A stretch of DNA of 64,000 nt from Straminergon stramineum (Eukaryota > Streptophyta > Bryopsida > Hypnales > Calliergonaceae): contig OY987269.1 in NCBI GenBank assembly GCA_963920665.1, positions 13,890,501 to 13,954,500 of the forward strand, in the 5' to 3' direction. The notes beneath the pieces were generated by a model. That model had not been told where the DNA came from, made no database searches, and saw nothing but the letters and a program-made list of their open reading frames with translations. Shown here in pieces: positions 49,371-61,800 of the stretch (positions are counted from its first letter, which is position 1; the number at the start of each line of letters is the position of its first letter). The translations under genes were made by a program, and so were the position numbers.

Positions 49371-50799
49371 CCAAGGTATTCTACAAATTTTACAATTTGA
49401 GGAAAATCATCATAAAGTGCTATTTGAAAGAATATTTTGGAGTTCATATACAAATGAAAGTTGTAGATTTTGAGTTGTAGATTCCATCCATGTAATTACA
49501 TTAATGAATGCTATCAAGAAATTATTTTATAAATTTTGAAGGGAAAATTTCAAAATTCCTTCAAACTTTGATTACAAACAAAATATTATCATTTTTTGAG
49601 TAAAATTTGTTGGAATAGATTTGAAATGAGGTTTTCTTGACATGGTGATTCTCAATATTTTTTTCATTTTTAAAATCTACAATCTCATTTTTGCAAACCC
49701 AATTTTGAACTAGAGTCAATGCAATTTTGTCTTAGTCAACCACTTGACATACTTGTACATTTGTAATTTTAGAAATATACGTATTTCAATAACACCAAAT
49801 CCAAATATAAATAGGACGACAACTTCATAAAGTATCTCCACAAATTTGGATGACTTTCACCCTGATAATATTGTTTAAGAAACTTGAGTTTCAATCTATT
49901 TGCTCTCCAAAAAGTGTGAATTGGAGTGCTTAGGGGGTACTCAATTTTATAAGGAACAATTGGCTTTAATCCATAGAGTTTGTAAGATGCACTAAAATAA
50001 GAATTATTGAAAATTTCAAGACTAAAAAATGAAGTGTATAGTAGTAGAGTCAATATAATAAAAAACACATCTTTAAGGTTAAAATTGGATTTGATCATCA
50101 ACACATTCAATAGGAAATTGCTTACATCTCAAATTCCAAAGGTCCCAAAAAAATAACCAATTTTTGTATGTTTTGCATTGATAAATATACTTGAAATACT
50201 TCTATAACACATATGAAAATATATTGAAATGTTGTAAATTAAACTCACAATGCTTATGGCAATGTAAAGGCACTTGTTGTTCTTTCAAATTTGTATTGAA
50301 TTGAACATTTCGAGTACTTTATCAACTACATTGTTTCATCTATTAGTGGAGGTGAAAAACTAGTATCACTACAAAATATGATTTTTGAGAAAATTTGTAT
50401 TGCATAGTAAGCTTTTAATCTATACTAATTTAAAATAGAACAATCTTGCTAAACTAGTGTGACCCTATGTTGCCAAATTTTTGTACACAACAATGTTTGG
50501 GGAAAATCTATGGCTAATATAGTTCAAAGTTAGCCATTGAAATTGAGAAAAAAAACTAATTGCAATTAGAAAAGATTGACAAAAATGGTGAAAAAATTTA
50601 AAAAATTTATATTTTGAGTAAAAATTAGAGAAAATAACCAAACCCTACACTTAAAAAAATAGTTCCATTTGGAAATTGAAGGAAATTAGCCGGTAAAACT
50701 CAAATATTATTCTTGAACGCTGATAGAGAGAATTGAGTGTATTTTTTCCAAAAATTTCAATACGGGCAAGTGGCAAAAATCCCCCCCCCCCCAAGTTTC
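49371..50799. other. AT-rich intergenic DNA
   Basis: Nothing recognisable except a 12-C homopolymer at 50781-50792, just before the GC-rich leader of the RING gene. Confidence 0.5.
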
Positions 50800-51221
50800 A
50801 TTTCATTCTGGAATTTAACGGAGGCGGGTCCGGTCGCCGGAGGTTCGGAACGAGGTTCGGGAATTGGCTCGGCACGCGGCAATGAGTTCATGCACTTCGT
50901 CGTCGTCGTCGGTCGTTCCCCAGGACCCGCTCTCTAGGGTTTCGTCGAAAGTCATTTGTCCTCAAGCTTCACTCGCATTCATTTCCATGGTGCTCCTATT
51001 TCCTAGCGCCTGCTCGCCAACTTTCCGATTTCTTTGTAAACTGGCCGATCGTCGTCGTATTCCAGCATACCAACTGTCCTTTCAGAAAGCTTTTTTCTTT
51101 CCTTCTGACCCTTGCCACTGGAGGCCAACGGAGATCGCGTGCAAGGCCGTGTGCTCGGTGTCGGGGGGTTTGAACAGCGTTGAGTTCACGCAGAGCGAAG
51201 GAGTTTCGGAGTTTTGAGAGT
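50800..51221 (+). promoter_or_regulatory. Promoter/5' leader of the RING gene with a possible 111-codon upstream ORF
   Basis: GC content rises sharply at about 50.8 kb. CTCTAGGGTTTCGTCG at about 50931 is a telo-box-like leader motif. An ATG at 50882 opens a 111-codon frame ending at 51217, five bases before the chosen start codon. If transcription starts upstream of it, this would be a long upstream ORF. It has no motif I recognise. Confidence 0.4.
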
Positions 51222-54200
51222 ATGGTGGTGGAATGCGGGCTCAACATGGCCGCTTCCAACTCGCTTTCCACCGTGCAGGGGCGAGGCAGCAGCAGCAGCG
51301 GGGGTAGCGCAGCAGAACAGTATGGGAACAACGCGGTGTTGGCTTTGCAGTCGGAGGTTCGCGATGACGACTCCATGCGCAGTAACGGCAACAACTGCGA
51401 GGATCACCAGCAGTTCAGGCCGGAATTTCTAAACGCCAGTCGTCGGAAGAGGGTGCGTTTGTTTTATTTGATCCGTGAGACGGATGTGTTTTTTTGCGTT
51501 TGAATGTGCGATGAATTTTGAGGATCTACTTGGCGATGGCCTCTTTGATTTGGTTTTCTGTTTTTTGGAAATTCGATGTTTCGCGCTGGCTCTTCTCAAT
51601 AGATGTCCGATGCGAAGGGGAGGAGTCTGAAATGTCTGTAGATCTGTAATTTCTAACTTTTTCACTCATCACTCGGTAAACGCTGGAGCGTCTCTGGATT
51701 TGTGATCTTGAAACCTTCACGATGAAGGAGCAGGATACACATTGAGAAGTGTCGGCAGGGGTTAGGGTCCAAATTTCATAGCGCATACAATTGTGTCTGT
51801 ATCCGTGGGTGTCGTTGATGCAATTCCTGTCTGTATTGATTCGATTTGCTGTTTTTTGAAGATGTTCTAGTTCTTCTCATTAGATGTTCAATAGAATTGT
51901 GAATGGGTTCGAAGTGTCTGCAGATCTATCCCATCTAGATTTTTCACTCTTCATCTGCTAAAGTCTGGAATCGCCTCTCGTTTTTTGAAGCCTGGAAACT
52001 TTCATTCTGAAGGAGCACTTTTTTAGTGTCGGCAGGGGTTGGATTCATTTTGTGTATGTGGTTGCATACATGTGTGTCGGTAATACAATCCTCACTTTGG
52101 ATTTTGAATTTGTGCTGCATTACAATCAGCTTCAATTTTGTTCATCTCCTCGCTGGTTTGCATACGGAGACATCTGGATTGAGCATATGTCGAGATACTT
52201 GGCAACATATACTTGCTTGTATCTGGTGTTTTTAACGTGTTTCTTGTCCGAAGTTCTGGTGCTTTTTAATATTTTGCGTGAATCTAAAAATTTGTTTATC
52301 CCCAAATGTTTTGTTGCGCATTTAGTGTGGATTGTGTGGTATTAAGCATAATCCGAGTTGATTTTTCTAGCATCTACTCCATATCAAGTAACCCTTGCGC
52401 CTTTCATACAGAAGTCCATGCATTGTCAATTCCCTTCAGCTACAACTTACATGATAAGAAACTCAATTAGAACAGGTGATAGCATACCCTGGTCTCGAGG
52501 CAGACATTCTGTTATGAACTAAATTATGCCACGAGATGCGCAAGGGTGTGAAAACGTGAAATGGAGGAATGGCGTGGGTGCGAGGAGATGTAGGTGTCTT
52601 GCTCAGTTCACTTATGTCATTCATGATCAAGTAGGGCGCTGTCTCACGTGTTTAGAGTTTTGGGAAGAAGTAGGAATTGCAGTGAGGTTAAGTTCAGTGC
52701 CAAGGACGGTTATTCATTCATTGTGCGTGATTTAGAATTGATTTGGGGTGAAAAGTTTATTCCTCCGTCGGAGTGCTACGTGTTTCTTACGACCTCTAAT
52801 TTGGTTCCTTAGTTGTAATTTGATTTTTGTCTGTTCTGTTCTCTTCAGTGGATTGTGATGGCATTTTTGATTTGTTGAAGTGGTTTGTCTAGTGTTATTC
52901 TTTGTAAGTCTGTTATTATGTTCTTAATTAGCGTTGTATTCTCCACAAATTGCAAATAGTAATGCGGATATTTGGAACTGTCTTGGGATTCCAAGAACTG
53001 GAATTTCGAAAGTATCATCGTCTTTGAACTCTTCCTGTCCGTCAGTTTCTGATAGTCCAGATATGGAAGTAGTTTATGGAGTTATTTGAAACTCGACGGA
53101 TTGATGTGATGAGAAGCTTCTCTTCAAACGCCATCTAGTATTAAAACAATACTGGGGGATATGATCTATGTGTTCAGGTGAATCGGTCTGCTAAACTGAA
53201 GCAGTGTAAGCTGGACGCTCGCAGAGAGCAGTGGTTGTCACAAGGTTCACAAGGTAGTGATTCTTACATGTAGAGCTTTGGAAGACAACAGTTAAGAACC
53301 AAGAAGAGAGTATTAGCAGGTTAGGATCCAGCTTGATCTCGTGCGTTGTTTCGGGTGTCCTCTCGTATTTTCTCCTGATTTAGGAGTCATGTGTGCTAAG
53401 TATGTCTTTCATTATGTCCTTGAAGTGTAGCTTACCTGGTGCTTAGTTTTCTCAAGGCAGCGGCTGCCTATCACTTTAGCAAGGGAGTTTCTGCATGAGA
53501 TATCTTTCCTTATGTATGTGGCACTGGTAGAAGCAGTAACACGACATTTATAGGAGATTAACCGCATGCGCTGCTATATCGAACAAAGCTGAAGAAAATA
53601 GGAGACAGTAAATATGAACTCCTGGGCAATCCTTTATGTGTGTCGATGTGTCGGTAGGAACAATATCTTAAAACTTTTTTGGTGTTCCACCTTCACCAGA
53701 AGAATGCGGCACTGTTCCTAAGAATCTTATGTTCAGAGTGGAATACAAGTCTTTCTGCAATTCTTCTGCTGGAAAGTATATAGACTCAGGTTCCCTATTC
53801 CTTATTCAGGAAAGCAAGGGAAGGCCGAGGAGCAGCAACAAAGTGTTGAGCAACACCATTGGAATTGTGAACATCATTACAAGGCTGAGGGCCGGGAGTG
53901 CGTGGCCCAGGAAAGGGCAGGTCCATCTGGAAATTCTCGAAGTCAAAGCTCGGGTTCAAGTGGGTCTATGAGTGAGCGAACACCTGCAGGTTCACCAGCT
54001 ACATATTATCGCTTTTCAAGCAGTGCGATGGGCAATGAAGTGAAGAATTCTAGAAAAGAGGCTCCAGCTAGGAGGCAGGTTGTATCTTCCAGGGCACCCA
54101 GGTATTTTAGGGATGAAGAAGAGCTGCATGGAGAAAGTGAGCATCGGCAGAACTTGGCTAATAATGGGCGTTCAAGTAGCGATATTAACAAGCCGAGGTC

Positions 54201-54891
54201 AAATAGCTCTTGTGCGAGTAGCAGCTATACAGGAAGTGGTTCCGAAGACAATGATGTGTCTCACGATGCGGAAGATGACTGGGAATCTGCTTTTGATGCA
54301 TTGCATGTACAAAGCTCCCCGCGTCGATCTGAAGCGTCACACAAGGGTCTGAGTTCCGATCGTGCTCTCCATAGTGATGCAAGAGAGCTGCACGACAAAA
54401 AGCAGAATGGCGCTCATTATCACAACCATCATCACCATCAACATTATCATCACCATCCTGATATTCAGATTGCTCAATTGAAACCTGAATATAGATACAG
54501 GAATTCCGGTTATGGAGGTAGGAGAGGAAATGGTGGAAGGGCTTGGCGGCCTGATGATGTTTCTCGACCTCCAACATTGCCGAGGCTTCGGGTACAGCAT
54601 GCGTACTCAAACCACTCGAGCAATAACAACCATCAAGGTTGGGGTAACATGCATGGAAATATGTGGGAGAATCAACAACCTGCATCACCATCTTACTGCC
54701 CTATATGCACGGAGGAGCTTGACATGACAGACTCGTCATATCTGCCGTGCTCTTGTGGATTTCAATTATGTCTGTTCTGCTACCACAGAATCTCATCAGA
54801 CGATGGGCGTTGCCCAGGGTGTAGGAAGGCCTACAATACTGACTTGGCAGTGACAGTGTCACGGTCTTCCTCGGTTTGGTTACAAGTTTGA
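51222..54891 (+). CDS. C4C4 RING (NOT4-like) zinc-finger protein, probable E3 ubiquitin ligase
   Basis: Three exons (51222-51452, 53178-53253, 53810-54891) encode 462 aa in frame. The N-terminus is Ser/Gly-rich, then a basic stretch spans the first junction (ASRRKR joined to VNRSAKLKQCKLDARREQWL), a block shared by a plant RING family. The middle is disordered: Ser-rich, with a His-rich tract at about 306-320 and Arg/Gly text. The C-terminal RING at 399-440 begins CPICTEELDM and has eight Cys spaced as C-x2-C-x13-C-x-C-x4-C-x2-C-x10-C-x2-C, the C4C4 pattern of CNOT4. It has no RRM as in true NOT4. E3 activity is inferred. Exon 2 has two in-phase donors (after 53244 and 53253), differing by three residues. 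An alternative start, M9 (51246), also has good context. Confidence 0.85.
51557..52115 (+). repeat. Tandem duplication (unit about 290 bp) in intron 1 of the RING gene
   Basis: Copy 1 (about 51557-51850) and copy 2 (about 51851-52115) share GTTTTTTG, CTTCTCA(A/T)TAGATGT, AGATCT, TTTTTCACTC and GTGTCGGCAGGGGTT in the same order, with moderate divergence. It is noncoding. Confidence 0.7.
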
Positions 54892-55401
54892 ACATGCACT
54901 CATGGTTACATTACTCTCTCCTGAATGGGAGCAGGAGGATAATTGAATATAGCGTGGCTACAGGTGTGAGCGTTTGGGTGCATCAAAGACTATTTATGTA
55001 GCATATCGGCTTGGCTTCTCTAGGAATGGTAATATGTTTTGTCTGCTAAAATGCCTTATAGCAGTGCTGTTTTGTGACTCTATTTTGCTTACTGCTGTAT
55101 TTTCTCTTCCAGATTACGACATTGTACATTCGTGGTCTGGGACGAGTATTTTTTAATCTCGCTCCCCTGAATCAAGGTATGTGGGAAGGATTACCGGTAT
55201 CTACGTGCAAGTTTTGCATGATTCTGTGTCTCAATGGCGATGATCCGTCATTTATGCGCTTTGTATGAACTAGCTAGTATGTGAATATTTTGAGCAGAGA
55301 TGGTCGACACTGAATAGAATGCTGCCTGATGCAATTAGTAGTAGTAGCAGTAGTACAACAAGTACACTGAGGCATATGACTCATTTCCAACCACTTCGCC
55401 T
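54892..55401 (+). other. 3' UTR/flank of the RING gene
   Basis: Gene-like composition continues to about 55.3 kb with no further convincing exon. Polyadenylation cannot be placed with confidence. Confidence 0.4.
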
Positions 55402-55405
55402 TTAA

Positions 55406-55613
55406 ACGTTGACACGGACGTTGTGTGTCCGATGCATGACAAAGAATCTTCCCATGTAGGACAAAAGTGCAATTGTTCATCCTTGGAATTTTGTGCAAAA
55501 AGGAGAGATCTTGCATAATACCTTGACCTGTAATGAATATTTTTGGATTTTATAAAATAGATGATGTCACATAGTTTTGAAAGAGAGGATTTCCATGATT
55601 ACCAATCAATCCT
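55406..55613 (+). mobile_element. Small TTAA-flanked miniature element, copy 5
   Basis: TTAA at 55402-55405 is followed by ACGTTGACACGGACG, as in copy 1. The right end, CAATCAATCCT, abuts TTAA at 55614-55617. The body shares GATGCATGACAAAGAAT and GATGATGTCACATAG with the other copies. The right TTAA is also the left TTAA of the next element. Confidence 0.7.
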
Positions 55614-55617
55614 TTAA

Positions 55618-56255
55618 ACCCTAAATGCTCAAGGCACCAAATTTTGGTGTTTCTAAAACTTTGAAGTTAAGTAAAATAGAGCCAAAGTGCTATTATTATT
55701 AGTTTATATTTTTGGAGAATTCTTTTCGAAGTCTAGTTTTAGGATCAAAAAGTTGATCTGAAAAATAAAGGATTATGATTTTTCTATTGAAGATTTTGTG
55801 TATGGATGCCCATTGCAATCTTAACATCCTGTAGTGTTGAGGGCTCTTGGAAATGATCCTCAAATACACTAGATCTTGGAGGCAAAATCATTTTAGAAAT
55901 TCATTTAAAAAATTTGTAAAATAGGTTTTGAAAAACTGTAAATTGATTGGGGTTGTGCATGGTAGGCCCTATAACCTCATATTTTTTTAGTGACCAACTT
56001 TTTAGAGTCGACATGCAAAAAGTGAATTGAAAAGTTTTCAGAGTTTTTACACCCTCATGATCAAACATTATAATCTTTCAATGTATAAGTGATATTGTTA
56101 TGTTTTTTTTTCCTATGTGATTTCTTAACATGTCTACTTTGAATTTGTACGGTTATAATTCAAAAGAAATTGGTACAACTTATGAAAATGTTAACTTTTT
56201 GTTCAATTTAGAGCAAATTTCGAGAAGCTCTAAATAGGCCTTGGGCATTTAGGGG
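55618..56255 (+). mobile_element. Large TTAA-flanked element (638 bp)
   Basis: TTAA flanks lie at 55614-55617 and 56256-56259. The left tip is ACCCTAAATGCTCAAGGC. The right tip, reverse-complemented, is CCCCTAAATGCCCAAGGC. The inverted ends are therefore about 18 bp with two mismatches. It is noncoding. Confidence 0.8.
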
Positions 56256-56281
56256 TTAAGGGTTAAACAATTGTACATATA

Positions 56282-57125
56282 CAATCCACCCTCGATATTT
56301 ATTACCCCGATAAGTGTTAGAATTGCATATGTGCTAAAGAAAATTGTGCTTACCCCCCAAGAAAATCCAAATACCCTAATAAGTGTTAATTGATAACTAT
56401 TAAGAGAATTTATAAAAATTATGCCCCCCTTCTTTAATGAATTCACCTTCATAAGTGTTATTTGAAATGAAAGTGAGGCTATGAAAATTTATAACTTGGA
56501 TGAAATTGAATTATGTAATTTAGTAATCAAGTTGTAGTTGGCATTAATAGTACCATATATAGCTCACAATAGCTTCACACATCATCCATTCCACATCATG
56601 CATTGCACACTCTACATCATGTGAACAATACTAGCTATAAATTCCATCAATGTCTTTGGGATTTAAACTTCAAGCTCCCTTGGATTGATCACTTTATATT
56701 CTCGTGTTGTACCATTTGAAGATTTAAATAGCAATATTATGATGTTGTGACAAGTTTGTGATTTGATGATTTAAAGATTTAGAAGTTTAGATCTACAATA
56801 GGGAAGGGCTTTGAATTTACTTTGGTGCAAAAGAAAGAGAATGATCCTTTAATTAGTATCATTAGAGACATGTACAAGAATCTCATCAAAATATTTTAGA
56901 CTCATTCTTCTATTACACTTTGATGTATGATGACATTTATATTTATTGTATTTTCCTCCATTTTTATAAGTATATTATTGTTAATTCCAAAGTCACACAA
57001 GTGTTATTCATGTAAGTGTTACAAACTATCTATGCTAACTCCACGTAAGTGTTAAAGTGTTAACACCACATAAGTGTTACAAGTTTCCTTGCTCTCAAGT
57101 GTTAACAAATATCAAGGGTGGACTA
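56282..57125. mobile_element. TA-flanked element with subterminal AAGTGTTA array (844 bp)
   Basis: TA flanks lie at 56280-56281 and 57126-57127. The left end reads CAATCCACCCTCGATATTTA. The right end, reverse-complemented, reads TAGTCCACCCTTGATATTTG. The octamer AAGTGTTA or a near match occurs about three times within 180 bp of the left end and about five times within 130 bp of the right end. The TA target and tip style suggest a pogo/mariner-type non-autonomous element. No transposase is seen. Confidence 0.7.
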
Positions 57126-57127
57126 TA

Positions 57128-58564
57128 TGGAGCGAGGAATTCTCGAGTGGAGAAATTTTCCTATGTACAAAAATAGAGTTGGGAAGGATTCCATAATTTT
57201 CCAAAATTTTACTTCTCAAAACATAATGACTACTAATTTTTTGGTGCAAGATTCTATTTGATCCATATTGGTCATATAGGTTTTTCTATTTCCAACCAAG
57301 GCTTGGTTGCAATATTGATAGTCCTCTAGTCAATCATAATGTGCTACAAAGACACGGAGAATTGTGCCATAATTAATCACCACTCCTCTCTACTTGATTG
57401 GAAAGAAAAATAGACAACTAGGTAGAAATGGGGGGTGATTAGAAAAGGGTCACCTCCTATACACACTTCACTTGTTGCTTAGTTTTGATTAAAAGAATTA
57501 AAGAACTGTATCACTTTTTAGTCTTTTGAAATTTGAAATTTTCAAACCATTATTCAAGAGAATATTGACACATATTTTACTTTTGAATGATATTCTAAAC
57601 ACTTTGTAAAATCTCTAGAAATCCTTGTAGAATCATGTACCAAAATAATTATGAATTTGGGCCAAAGTTCTATAAAGGCTTTGGACATTGAGGTCACCGG
57701 CCTAGAAGTTATTGAAAATTTGTTCAATCTACTTAGCATTACTAATTTATCCTTTTAGTGTGAAACCAATTTACCAAAAACACTATTTTAAAACTAATCA
57801 AATTAGTGTAAGGTATATTGTGACAATTTCCACAAAAATGAACTGTCGTGACACTAATTTTGTATTTAGGTGACATTTGTTTTGCCCTCTCACTACCTAA
57901 AATAATTGATTAAAAAATGCTTGCTCTTCATCTCTAATTTTAACTATTTCACTCTAAAAGAACACGTCGTTCTCCTGAAGCATAAGTTTATTCAAATGAT
58001 GCAAGAGTTTAAATATCATTTTCAAAATTCAGTGTCTCACTTAAGAGAACTATCATCGCCGGTTGAGCACAGCAACAACGTGAAGCCTTAGTTGACTTTA
58101 AAATGCTATAAATTTCTTATCTTTATGAATATTTTACCAAGAGCATGGATATCTCTACTATTCAAAGACGAGGCTCAAAGTGACGATAATAAGGAAAAGG
58201 TTAAGTTACGAAGCTTGCAATATGTCTCTCATCTAACTCTCGTCTGAACCAATATTTTTACCAACACCTCTCAATTTTTTCCCCTAGATCTAATTTCGAT
58301 AGCTATTCCGATGGCCAATTTTCAAGTCACCGATTATCAATACCGCAGAATCCTTGCAAGATAATACAATCAATTACCTAGAGGCACTTCAAATTAAGGT
58401 TGAAGAATGTCAGCTACTGAGCTACAGGTCACCTCCACATGATAAAGGAATCTGAGCCATATCTCAGGAAACTAAAATGAAAAACTGAACTATTGCAGGC
58501 TGACCTTGGCCTTGAATGTGCTCACCCTTTTCAGTGAAAGATGAACTTTCAAGCAAATTGCAGT
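57128..58564. other. Intergenic DNA and probable 3' flank of the LRR gene
   Basis: AT-rich to about 58.1 kb with nothing recognisable. 58.1-58.56 kb is more balanced and lies just downstream of the minus-strand LRR gene's stop, so it may be its 3' UTR. Confidence 0.45.
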
Positions 58565-61500
58565 TCAGTGATGAGAGGTAGCCAAGTTCTTTTTTTTCAA
58601 TGCCCATCTAGAGTAAGTCGTGGGAATCTGTTTGGCTTCTGCTGCAGCAGCATCATTCGTGGAAATAGGAAGATCCCAGCTTGAAGGACCCCCTGCTCCA
58701 ATTTCTGGCTCCTTCAACGCAGTCAGTGCCTCAATCCCTCGTTTCCTCTTCCACACACCAACCGTTTCTTTTTTCACATCAATTACTGCAACCACGCCGG
58801 AGTCTTTACGAACATCTGGTGGTCTTTTAGCATCTACAGGCTGTGACTTGATCAACTCGACAAATGGTTTGCCTGGTGCGTCTTCATCCTGTGAACCTTT
58901 CGTTCTTCGATCCTTAGGATCGTCTGCAGTACTTTTGAGCTTCTTCTTTACTTGATCTTGTTTCTTCTCCACAATTGACTCATCTGTCACTTTTGAGAAC
59001 ACTTTCTTACCTTCGTACTTCCGTTTCACTTTTCCAGGGACTAGAGGATGCCCATCTAGTATCTGCAGCGTTGGAACAAGATTTTTCACCTGCTACACGC
59101 AAAATGATAAGTTCCAGAAAGGAATTTGAAGCTCGAATATGTAAGCCAAATCTATATCATCTGAAACTTTTCATTAGTAGGAGGTTGTGAATACTTAAGA
59201 ATCATAAAGCATTTATATTAAAAAAAAATCCTGATGCAAGCTTTAAGATCCCGATCGAAAATGAATTTTACCTCTTGCTCGTAATTCGATGATGAGCAGA
59301 TAGGGCTCCCGCGTAGATTGAGGTTGGATAGACTGTGCAAAGATTTTAGTACCTGTTTCCACATAAGGGTCAAATTTTACTCCATGAAGGCCTGGCACTT
59401 TCGAAGGTAAGAAAGTATGCTAAGAGTTCAAACCGAAATCGAAGTAATCAGCCAAATTTAAGGAGAAGGCAACGTTGATCTCTGATAAAGACATGAGCTG
59501 ATACAATGAAGTCCGACCTTGACAAGTGGCTCACAAAAACGATCAACAATCTCTTTGTAGAAAACCAAAGTACCTGAAGGCTTTGCCAATTTTGCAAGTT
59601 ATTGCTGCCAAGGTCAACAATACGAAGTCTGCCGTTCCTTTCTAACTCCTTTGGCAAGTCCTGGTAAACAACAAATGAGTCCACTGTCAGATATAGCTTC
59701 AGCATCAGCATAATAAAGCATCGCCTTAGAATGCTCGCTCTTGCACAGAGAATGATAAGAATCATACCGATAATTGATTATGAGCAAGCCGTAGTTCTTC
59801 CAATGCGACACAGCGCTTCAATGATGCTCCCAGTACTTGAATTCGACAATGAGAAACTGAAAGCTGCAAACACAAAGCACAATTAGCTGAATGAACATCC
59901 GCTTGATTTACGTCAATCAATACTAACAGAATATGAGACTAACAAACAGGGCAAGAAGAACCACTTGTAGTGGCTCAGAAGGAGGACCCCTACCAGGAAG
60001 ACAAAAGCAAGCAATTCTCGTAAAAGAGTGGAAGGATGCAACAGAATCAAATTTACCTTCGTTAGCTCTAATTGCTTGTTCAGCGACTTCCCCAGCTCAC
60101 GGATCGGGTTATGTGACAACACTGTGAAAAAAGAATGCGACTCGTCAGCTATTGCAGCAACTAAAACTCGGTTACACATTATGCTTCGTTCCTACAGAAT
60201 GCATACCCCTTCGCCAACAGGAACCAAACTCCACATCCGTTCGACATAACCTTAAAAAAAAATTAATTTAAAAAAAATGCAATCGGCGAAAACAAAAAAA
60301 ACAACAGGAAAAGAGCAATCGTTCGCACCTAGGGTATTCAATTTGACTAGGTTATCAAAACGAGTGACACGCGCAATCTCGTTGTCTGCATCAGAGGCAG
60401 GAGGATGTCAGATATTTGGGTAGAAAATCTGAAATTTCAACACAACAACTCATGTTTATTCCATGGACTGTTATATCAAGTGCCAGTCTTGTTCAATATC
60501 AGAACCCTAAACCCAATCATCAGTAACGGTATCAAAAAAAAAATGACAAACATGCTCTCCTAACCGCATTCCACAAGAGTCATCCCTAATTTGGCGAACA
60601 GCGATGACTTGCCATTGTTACAGAGTAAGGGAACTCACTATTCAGGATGAGAGCCCGCAATTCTACGAGGCTAGAAATCTCAGAGACGGAAGTAATAGCG
60701 TTGCGGCTGGCGTTCAGCACCTCCACCCAATCATCAGTACACCCAAAATTACCCTCAGATTTGCAATCTTTGCCAAAAACTCTAGCAAAATTAAGCATAC
60801 ATTTGTAAAGTACGAAGAGTAAGACTTTGCATCACCAGTGACCGAATACATGCGCAGTTGGAAACGTAACAAGAGCTCACGGCAAGCCACATTCCACCTA
60901 GTTACCATAGAATTGTAATGAAGGCTAAGATACATGAATTTGAGCTCACTTCAAGCTATGATCATTGATTCAGTTTATACGAGACCAGTATGGTTGAGCA
61001 CATCCCAAGATAAAGAAGGCCAGGAAAGCAGAGAAACGCACTGTAAGTTTTGTGAGGGTTTCAACTCCCTTCAAACTAGTTAGCCCATTCCCTGCAACTG
61101 ATAACCACTTCAAATTGGTGCACATAGAGATACTCTGCACAATACCAAGCCACAAGAACATCATATCAATAAAATCCTACCACCGATTTTAGACCAAACT
61201 CTGTTTCCAGAAACCGTTCATTCCATTTTTTGATTGCGTTATGCTTTTCTTACCTTTGGCTTCTATTTTTCAATTCATTTTATTAAGACCCTCTTCCTAA
61301 GCTATAAGCACACATACAAAGATTGAAAAACGTCCCTTACCTCAAGATTGGTTATACTGTTGCCCGAGATATCCAAGCGCGATAGCCTCTCGCACGCATC
61401 AATACCCGATATCTGTTGCGACGACAAGATTGTAAGCTTCTGCTTTCAAATTATCGTGCAAAATCACTGTAAATCGAGCAAAAGCAAGCAAAGTTGGAAG

Positions 61501-61639
61501 ACCTTGACGAAGAAACTTAAGCTGGAAAGAAATTACTGACCTCGTGAAAGTAGCGATTAGGGACGGTAAGCGTCTCGATAGTGGCCAAATCACAACCATC
61601 GTTGAGTGCAGAAATCAACGCAGCTGTGAGGCGCACCAT
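58565..61639 (-). CDS. SDS22-like leucine-rich-repeat protein with basic C-terminal tail
   Basis: Ten exons on the minus strand join in frame to 418 aa: 61639-61541, 61412-61341, 61134-61042, 60720-60639, 60385-60329, 60121-60057, 59863-59768, 59660-59574, 59352-59272, 59089-58565. Residues about 34-244 are consecutive LRRs of the short SDS22/dynein-light-chain type (LSRLDISGNSI, LKWLSVAGNGL, LRALILNNNEI, LNTLVLSHNPI, LRIVDLGSNNL). A capping segment follows (VKNLVPTLQILDG), then a Lys-rich, probably disordered tail (KVKRKYEGKK, VWKRKRGIEAL) with nuclear-localisation-like clusters. LRR domains of this type bind partner proteins such as PP1; the partner here is unknown. The exon 4 acceptor (GGAG|GTGC) is atypical but gives the expected LTVLNASRN. 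I recognise the family, not a specific gene. Confidence 0.88.
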
Positions 61640-61800
61640 CGTTTCAGATGGTAGAGAAAATTCGCCCGGGAGCCTTAAACCCTAAACCCTAAAACCCTCC
61701 ATTGCACCCAACCTCTGCGTCTACTGCACTTCTCTTGTCTTTGCTTCTAAGGTAGAGGGCGCTTTCCCGTGTGTTCTTTTGCCGTGACCGGTAAAGTTTC
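61640..61800 (-). promoter_or_regulatory. Leader/promoter of the LRR gene with a telo-box cluster
   Basis: On the plus strand 61676-61698 reads as three telomere-like units (AAACCCTAAACCCTAAAACC), 37-60 bp upstream of the start codon. Telo-boxes are known plant cis-elements of growth-related promoters and leaders. Confidence 0.6.
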
